Of a stretch of 10,634 nt of DNA, positions 5,687 through 10,634 are shown one piece after another (positions within the stretch are counted from its first letter, which is position 1; each line of letters starts with the position of its first letter). The stretch covers positions 1-10,634 of the forward strand of contig JAJRCY010000017.1 in assembly GCA_028678715.1 (NCBI GenBank). The letters run 5' to 3'. Under the pieces are notes generated by a model that saw only the letters and a list, made by a program, of their open reading frames with translations, was not told the origin of the DNA and ran no database searches. The DNA is from Methanomicrobiales archaeon. GTDB lineage: Archaea; Halobacteriota; Methanomicrobia; Methanomicrobiales; JACTUA01. Made by a program: the position numbers and the translations under genes.

Positions 5687-6631
5687 ATGGACAAGGAAGG
5701 CTACGTACAGGTCCCCTGGGTCACCGTCACCGGTTTTGGACACCACATCAGGTCCACGCAGGCAGAGCTGCAGATCCAGAAGGGGGGCAGGGTCCAGATC
5801 CTGCCCCTCGCGGGCATCAGCCATCTCCTGATCCTGGGGGGCCACCACCTCCACACCTCGGCCGTCATCAACCTGCTGAAGCGGGGAGCCTCCATCACCT
5901 TCTTTGACGCCGATGGCACCCCGCTGGGGGTTCTCCACCCCCACGGAGATCACCCGGACGAGCAGGTGCGGACTGCCCAGGCCTCCGCGCCTGCCCACCG
6001 CTATGCCGTGGCCATCACGACGGCAGCCATGCGGGCCAGGCTGATGCGCCTGGAGCGGCTCCAGGAGGAGAAAGGGGAATCCCTCTTCTACCAGGGTGAA
6101 CGGGAGGTGCTGCAGCAGGCCCTGGCCGAGGTGGAGTTCCTGGTGAAACTGGACGAGATCCGGCGGATCGCCACCCTCTCCTCTGACATGTACTACGAGG
6201 TGATGGCCCGGACCCTCCCCCCGGAGCTGGGGTTCCGGCGACGGACCCGCCGTCCCCACCGGGACCCGGTGAATGCCATGCTCTCCCTGGGATACGCGAT
6301 GCTCTACTCCCAGTGCTGCCTCTCCCTCACCGGCGCCCGACTGGACCCGGAGAGGGGGATGCTCCACGAAGGGGCAGGAGGGCTTGTCTACGACCTGATG
6401 GAGTCCCTGAAACCCCGGATGGTGGACGAGGGGGTCTTTACGATGGCCAGGCGATCGCTCTCCCCGGAAGACTATGAATGCAGCCCTCCCCGCTGCCACC
6501 TGTCGGAGGATACGGCCGGCCGGCTGGTGCAGCAGCTGCACGCCTCCATCGGCAGGGACGAGATCGATGCGTACGCGGGCAGGCTGCTCGAATCGGTGGT
6601 CGCCCAGCGGCCCTTCACCGCGATGGTGTAA
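5687..6631 (+). CDS. cas1: Stand-alone Cas1-family protein, divergent active site
   Basis: 314 residues, normal for Cas1. The N-terminal beta domain is recognisable (about 1-85: ISHLLILGGHHLHTSAVINLL, then ASITFFDADGTPLGVL), followed by the helical catalytic domain (about 95-314) with RRRTRRPHRDPVNAMLSLGYA (184-204), MLHEG with His227, and YDLMES with Asp236 and Glu239. Canonical Cas1 integrases bind metal with Glu, His and Asp and insert spacers into CRISPR arrays. Placing YY (169-170) on the YY of Pyrococcus furiosus Cas1 as I recall it, with 20 residues on to TRRP in both, the Glu position falls on Ala162. The His-to-Asp interval is about three residues shorter than in that protein. No cas2, cas4, effector, reverse transcriptase, casposon-type PolB or repeat array is in the window, so this is a solo Cas1. 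Integration, repair or non-catalytic DNA binding are all possible. It diverges from arcA and ends flush against the acylphosphatase gene. Confidence 0.85.
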   Translation: MDKEGYVQVPWVTVTGFGHHIRSTQAELQIQKGGRVQILPLAGISHLLILGGHHLHTSAVINLLKRGASITFFDADGTPLGVLHPHGDHPDEQVRTAQASAPAHRYAVAITTAAMRARLMRLERLQEEKGESLFYQGEREVLQQALAEVEFLVKLDEIRRIATLSSDMYYEVMARTLPPELGFRRRTRRPHRDPVNAMLSLGYAMLYSQCCLSLTGARLDPERGMLHEGAGGLVYDLMESLKPRMVDEGVFTMARRSLSPEDYECSPPRCHLSEDTAGRLVQQLHASIGRDEIDAYAGRLLESVVAQRPFTAMV

Positions 6632-6907
6632 TCACTCCAGCACGCGCCGGATGGAGAAGTCGGGATAGGGGTGGGGTTCCCTGTCGGTGATGGAGAGAGA
6701 GCGGATCACGACCCGCGGGCACTCATACAGGAGGGAGACGAACTTCTCCAGCACCGCAGGGTCCGCGCTGGCGCAGATCCGGAGCCGGCCGTCGGGGAGG
6801 TTCATCACCTCCCCGGTGATCCCCAGGTTCGTGGCAATCTTCCGGGTGCAGGCCCGGAACCCGACAGACTGGACCCTTCCGGAGACGTGGATCTCCACCG
6901 TCTTCAC
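6632..6907 (-). CDS. acyP: Acylphosphatase
   Basis: 91 residues, the standard length. A small cytoplasmic enzyme that hydrolyses acyl phosphates such as acetyl phosphate, carbamoyl phosphate or 1,3-bisphosphoglycerate. The phosphate-binding loop reads GRVQSVGFR at 10-18, with catalytic Arg18, and catalytic Asn36 is in VMNLPDGRLRI. The usual GRVQGVGFR has Gly where Ser14 stands here, a mild departure inside the loop. The start is GTG at 6907, overlapping by four bases (GTGA) the stop of the upstream 1191-residue gene, so translation is probably coupled and both share one transcript. The stop abuts the cas1-like stop with no bases between. Carbamoyl phosphate is an acyl phosphate and arginine-pathway genes lie nearby, but a functional link is speculation. 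Confidence 0.93.
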   Translation of the reverse strand: MKTVEIHVSGRVQSVGFRACTRKIATNLGITGEVMNLPDGRLRICASADPAVLEKFVSLLYECPRVVIRSLSITDREPHPYPDFSIRRVLE

Positions 6908-9900
6908 GCAAGATGCTCCTCAATGATGCGGAGCGCCACGTCCAGCTCGTGGAAGATACTGTCCCGGAGTTCATCCTCCCGGATATTCATGGCCGCGTAC
7001 ACGGCCATCCCCAGGATGTCGCGGCTGGTCTCCTCGTCCCCTGCGGAAAAGACGTTGAGGGCGAGATCCCCCAGCACGAAGGCCCGGCGGGAGAGGGGCC
7101 GGATGATGGAGGCCTCGTCCAGGGCCGCCTGGAGCATCCTTTCTGCCACCCGATCATCCTTGGCCTTCAGGTACAGGGTATAGAGGTCCACGTAATGCCT
7201 GGCCCGTTTTGCCCGGTCCGGCAGGCTGTTGATCAGGTGGGTGACTGCAGAGATCTCCGCCATGGTGTTCTTCCCGTCCCGGATCTTCTCCCGGAGGGAC
7301 CTGAAGGCCTGGGAGATGGGGCCCGGGGGCGATTCCCGCCGGTCCACGCCCATCTGGGCCAGGAGCTGGGCCCGGGCGGCATCGTCCTCGATCTGGGAGG
7401 CCACCTCCCGGGCCCTCAGTGTCATGGCCTCATCCCCGCGCTTGAAGGCCACCATCAGCATCACCTGGACGAGGCCCTTTTTTACCATGGTGGAGATGAA
7501 GGGGATGGAGATGGACTCGATATCCTGGTTCGCCTGCTCCAGGAGGCGGGGCGCATCCCCCTTCTCCCCGTACTGCTCGGCCATGGGGACGACACCGATC
7601 AGCATCTCCACCCGCTCGTAGGTGGAGGGGATCTCGGCGATGGCATCGTAGATGGACTTCAGGATCTGCCGGGTCCGGGGTCCAGGGATCACCATCCGGA
7701 GGATGGAGATGAACGCGTTCACGTACTCCACGGGATCCTCGATCTGGCCCACGAGAGCCAGTGCCGTCTCCACGTCCTCTTCCCGGGGCTTGAGGGCATG
7801 CAGGCTCACGATGGAGAAGATGATGTGCCGGCGCACCACGGATCCCTGCTCCCCCCGGATCCTGTCCAGGAGCTGCTGGGCCTGCTCCAGGCAGGAGTGG
7901 GCCATCCCTTCGTCGACGCGGGCCAGCATTCCGGTGAGATCCGAGAGGATCAGGGCCTTCTCGTAGGGGTCCGAGAGGGTATCGAGAGAGGAGTGCACCC
8001 GGACCAGGATGGCTCTCCCTTTCTCGTTCTCCCGGATCGCCAGGTACGAGTCCGCAAGGTTGCACAGGGCAGAGAACTTCTTGTACGAGTCCTGGGTCTG
8101 CTCCAATAGCCGGAGGATCAGGTTCAGGACGATGGGGGAGATGTGATCGCTCTGGAGCTTCTGGAGCACGGTGGCGATGATCTCGTAGGGGTCCGTGGAG
8201 TCCAGGCTCTCCATCACGTCGCTGAAGGTGCCGACGATCCGGAAGAACATGGCGTTCCTCTCCAGCCGGTCCTCGATCTCCAGGATGAACATGGTGAGGG
8301 GTATCAAGAAGTCGATGCGGTTTGACTTCTGGGAGTACTCCAGGATGATGTCCACGTACTTGGAGATCTTCAGGGAGAGCTGGGCCCGGTTCACGCTCTC
8401 GACGAGAAGGTGGAGCGCCTGCTCGAAGGGTTCCACCTGGAAGACCATTGCATCGGCGGTGGGGGGCGTCTCTGCAGCAGAGAACCGCAGGCACCCCACG
8501 CGGATCAGACCCTCGATGATGGCCTCGCGCTGCTGCTGCTGGAGGGAGGGGTCCTCCACCGTGTGGGTGATCAGGTAGGCCTCGTTCAGCGCCTTCGGGG
8601 ACCGGTGGTGGATCCCGTAGGTGATCATGCCCTTGATCACGCTGTCGATGGCATAGAGCTTGAAGTCCCGGTCCAGGAGCGATCCCGTCCACCGCATCAT
8701 GCGGTGCAGGAGGTCCAGATCCCCCTGCTCCACGGCAAGTATGGTGGCCTGGTCGATGACATGCCCGAGAGCTTCGGACCGGGGCCGCTGCTCCTGGATC
8801 TCGCAGGAGAGGCCGACCGCCCGCTGCAGGAGATCCCGGTTCTTCAGGGCTACCCCTACACGGGCGATGCCGATGACGATGGCAGAGATCACCTGCTCCC
8901 GTTCCGCCCGGTTCGGGATCCGGTCTGCGAGAGTGAGGAGCGCTGACGGGTCCTGGGACTCGATGAATCCGCGGTCAATGAGGATCCTGATGCACTCCGG
9001 GATCAGCGTTCCCGGGGCAGAGTGCTCCTTTGCCAGTTCCTGGAGGGAAGGCAGGTGCTGGACCAGGTCAGGGAACTGGGCATCCCTGCAGAGATCTGCG
9101 AGCGCCCGCGAGATGACGAGATCTCGCTGGCCCGTCTCCATCGGGGAGAGGATCTGCTCCCTCACCCGGGGGATCTCGTCCCGGACCACGCCCTCGCGCA
9201 GGATCCTCACGCACGTCTCGGTGGCGTTCTTGTTGGCAGTCTCCCGGGGACCCCCGATCCGCGCAAAGATCTCGATGGCGTTCCGGATCTCCCCCCGCTT
9301 GAGGAGCGTATCGGAGAGAAGCAGGTACTGGGAGAGGAAGGACTCCTCCGACGTTTTGGCCGCCACGTCCAGCAGAGGGACGATCCGGAGGAGGAGCCCG
9401 ATGTCACCGGTCCGGTCCACAACAACGCTCGCCGAGGAGACGATCTCCCGGATGGGGTACCGGGTGCTCTCCGCAATACGCTCGTTGAACTCCAGCGCCC
9501 GCTCGAAGAACCACTTGTCCCCGCTCATCTCTGCCTTGCGGAGCAGCTGGCGGACGATGCACTCCACCGAAGAGGGTATCTGCTGCTCCAGCACGGTGAG
9601 GGTATGCAGGATCTGTTTCTTATCCTTGATCCGGTTCAGGAGCTGCTCCAGGAGGATCGTGAGGATCTCGTACCGCCGGGGCTGGGGGATCTCCCCGATC
9701 AGGGTGATGGCGCCGACGATATCCTCCAGGTGCTTTCCCAGCGGCGATGACCAGGCCCGCTCCAGGATGTGGGTCACGCAGGACACCCTCCGCTGCTTCT
9801 GCTTGATGATGATGGCGATCCTGACCGCTTCCCGCACGACGGAGAGGTTCCGCTGCAGAATCCCGATGGTGCCGATGGCCTTCGCCAGTTCCGAGTGCAG

Positions 9901-10479
9901 GATCGACCGTTTCGACACGTCCCCGATGACATCGATGAGCTGCAGGGAGGTGTACAGGTGGCGGTCGTCCTCGGTGGAGACCGACCAGACGATGATCATG
10001 GGGATGATGTCCATCATGATGCTGGACCGGTGCTTCCGGAAGCTGATCATGTGCAGGATCGTCATCCCCTTCTCGATCAGCTGGCGGTCCTTCTCGGTCA
10101 CGCCCGCCTCGATGAGATCCTTTGCGATCACCGAGAAGATCTTGGACTGGTAGTTCTTGCGTTCCAGTGATTTGCAGAGCTGGATCGTCCGGGTCAGCCA
10201 GGCCTCGTTCCTTGTCTCGATGTACAGCTGGACCGCGCGGTTGATCACCTCCTGGACCTCCGGGAACGGGACCTCATTCAGGTAGACCAGGAGCTCTGGG
10301 AGACCCTCGTCAAACATCACCTCTTTTAAGGCCGCGTGCACGACAGAGAGATGCGATTTTCTCTCCTTTCTCCGCTGAACGGCCCTGATATCCTGGATGA
10401 GCTGGTCAATATCGTCCAAATTCTTATTGGATATGGCCTGCTGGATTCGTTTCCGTATCTGCGCCGTATTGAGACTCAT
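6904..10479 (-). CDS. Large cytoplasmic alpha-helical repeat protein, function unknown
   Basis: 1191 residues without signal peptide or convincing membrane segment, nearly all predicted helix. I recognise no catalytic domain. Degenerate helical-hairpin units of about 35-45 residues recur, best seen in the C-terminal two thirds: around 513-545 (IPNRAEREQVISAIVIGIAR), 560-585, 600-622, 793-815 (TQDSYKKFSALCNLADSYLA), 834-854 (LSDPYEKALILSDL), 910-930 (QIEDPVEYVNAFISIL), 948-968 (EIPSTYERVEMLIGVV), 1028-1044, 1085-1103 and 1126-1144. Each has an Asp/Pro turn, then an Arg/Lys or Glu-Arg and a run of small and aliphatic residues. This resembles TPR/HEAT-type solenoids, which usually serve as protein-binding scaffolds. 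The ATG at 10479 follows an AT-rich promoter, with AAGGA 12 bases upstream. The acylphosphatase gene overlaps its stop by four bases. The role is unknown. Confidence 0.85.
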   Translation of the reverse strand: MSLNTAQIRKRIQQAISNKNLDDIDQLIQDIRAVQRRKERKSHLSVVHAALKEVMFDEGLPELLVYLNEVPFPEVQEVINRAVQLYIETRNEAWLTRTIQLCKSLERKNYQSKIFSVIAKDLIEAGVTEKDRQLIEKGMTILHMISFRKHRSSIMMDIIPMIIVWSVSTEDDRHLYTSLQLIDVIGDVSKRSILHSELAKAIGTIGILQRNLSVVREAVRIAIIIKQKQRRVSCVTHILERAWSSPLGKHLEDIVGAITLIGEIPQPRRYEILTILLEQLLNRIKDKKQILHTLTVLEQQIPSSVECIVRQLLRKAEMSGDKWFFERALEFNERIAESTRYPIREIVSSASVVVDRTGDIGLLLRIVPLLDVAAKTSEESFLSQYLLLSDTLLKRGEIRNAIEIFARIGGPRETANKNATETCVRILREGVVRDEIPRVREQILSPMETGQRDLVISRALADLCRDAQFPDLVQHLPSLQELAKEHSAPGTLIPECIRILIDRGFIESQDPSALLTLADRIPNRAEREQVISAIVIGIARVGVALKNRDLLQRAVGLSCEIQEQRPRSEALGHVIDQATILAVEQGDLDLLHRMMRWTGSLLDRDFKLYAIDSVIKGMITYGIHHRSPKALNEAYLITHTVEDPSLQQQQREAIIEGLIRVGCLRFSAAETPPTADAMVFQVEPFEQALHLLVESVNRAQLSLKISKYVDIILEYSQKSNRIDFLIPLTMFILEIEDRLERNAMFFRIVGTFSDVMESLDSTDPYEIIATVLQKLQSDHISPIVLNLILRLLEQTQDSYKKFSALCNLADSYLAIRENEKGRAILVRVHSSLDTLSDPYEKALILSDLTGMLARVDEGMAHSCLEQAQQLLDRIRGEQGSVVRRHIIFSIVSLHALKPREEDVETALALVGQIEDPVEYVNAFISILRMVIPGPRTRQILKSIYDAIAEIPSTYERVEMLIGVVPMAEQYGEKGDAPRLLEQANQDIESISIPFISTMVKKGLVQVMLMVAFKRGDEAMTLRAREVASQIEDDAARAQLLAQMGVDRRESPPGPISQAFRSLREKIRDGKNTMAEISAVTHLINSLPDRAKRARHYVDLYTLYLKAKDDRVAERMLQAALDEASIIRPLSRRAFVLGDLALNVFSAGDEETSRDILGMAVYAAMNIREDELRDSIFHELDVALRIIEEHLA

Positions 10480-10503
10480 GGTACGGGCCGGTCCTTAGAA
10501 TAG

Positions 10504-10530
10504 TATATAGCCAAAATACTTTATTTAAAT
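10504..10530 (-). promoter_or_regulatory. Promoter region of the 1191-residue protein gene, two candidate TATA boxes
   Basis: On the minus strand, ATTTAAATA (10530-10522) predicts transcription from about 10500 with a 21-base leader containing AAGGA (10496-10492). TATATA (10509-10504) instead predicts a start near 10480 and a leaderless mRNA. The AAGGA spacing to the ATG, 12 bases, is a little long. Either or both may be used. Confidence 0.55.
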
Positions 10531-10634
10531 ATTCCGAAACGATTTTTCGCGTTAAATGGATACAAAACCATATTAGGGCATAATTTTGCAAGATAACGGG
10601 CGCGGCCGGATCCGGAGGATCTCCGGAGTGGGAT
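10531..10634. other. Upstream region at window edge, AT-rich then GC-rich
   Basis: About 65 AT-rich bases follow the promoter, including the small inverted repeat CGAAA/TTTCG (10535-10549) and plus-strand TATA-like stretches (TTAAAT near 10551, CATAATTTT near 10579). The sequence then turns GC-rich. A divergent plus-strand gene could start just beyond the window, but no coding sequence can be called here. Confidence 0.4.
10611..10627. repeat. Perfect inverted repeat at window edge
   Basis: TCCGGAG and CTCCGGA are perfect 7-base arms around the spacer GAT. It has the 7-3-7 layout of the repeat at 1211-1227 but different arms. It could be an operator or a leader hairpin of a gene starting just outside the window. 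In GC-rich DNA such a repeat can also occur by chance. Confidence 0.3.

Noticed and set aside
5576..6700. CRISPR array expected near a cas1 gene
   Set aside because: No regularly spaced direct repeats are visible around the gene or elsewhere in the window.
6913..10153. Long plus-strand open frames (398 and 497 codons) opposite the large repeat protein
   Set aside because: They are antisense to one continuous 1191-codon frame with regular helical repeats and a good promoter. Their products are Gly/His/Asp-rich or Arg/Ser-rich, as expected of shadow frames.

Overview
The window looks like chromosomal DNA from a high-GC euryarchaeon, most likely a methanogen of the Methanomicrobiales. Start regions carry archaeal TATA boxes and several genes have little or no 5' leader. 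There is a secreted DUF5667-type protein, a membrane-anchored winged-helix regulator, a methanogen-style phenylacetate-CoA ligase, and AT-rich promoter islands in otherwise GC-rich DNA. The order-level assignment is inference from gene content.

Layout: (1) 1-872, minus strand: the first 290 residues of a phenylacetate-CoA ligase (PaaK), cut by the window edge. (2) 873-1461: a 589-base non-coding region with the paaK promoter, a terminator-like hairpin, several GTTC/GAAC inverted repeats and the promoter of the next gene. (3) 1462-3303, plus strand: a secreted DUF5667-like protein followed by a one-pass membrane protein with an outside domain and a cytoplasmic winged-helix domain, plausibly a surface module and its sensor/regulator. 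(4) 3355-5575: carbamate kinase (arcC, plus) and arginine deiminase (arcA, minus), convergent and one base apart. With an ornithine carbamoyltransferase encoded elsewhere they would complete the arginine deiminase pathway: arginine to citrulline, then carbamoyl phosphate, then ATP. arcC has a perfect 9-bp inverted repeat between TATA box and start codon. (5) 5687-6631, plus: a stand-alone Cas1-family protein, divergent from arcA across a nearly symmetric TATA element, with no cas2, effector gene or CRISPR array in the window. (6) 6632-10479, minus: a 1191-residue alpha-helical repeat protein whose stop overlaps the start of an acylphosphatase gene, forming a coupled pair that abuts the cas1 gene tail to tail. 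(7) 10480-10634: an AT-rich promoter region and a GC-rich inverted repeat at the window edge.

The strongest lead is the solo Cas1. It keeps the Cas1 fold signatures and the metal-binding His and Asp, but by spacing-based alignment to canonical Cas1 the third metal ligand, a Glu, is Ala162, so it may have lost integrase chemistry while keeping DNA binding. The next leads are the arcC operator, the membrane-anchored regulator with its secreted neighbour, and the uncharacterised helical repeat protein coupled to acylphosphatase. I see no evidence that these neighbours form one joint system.
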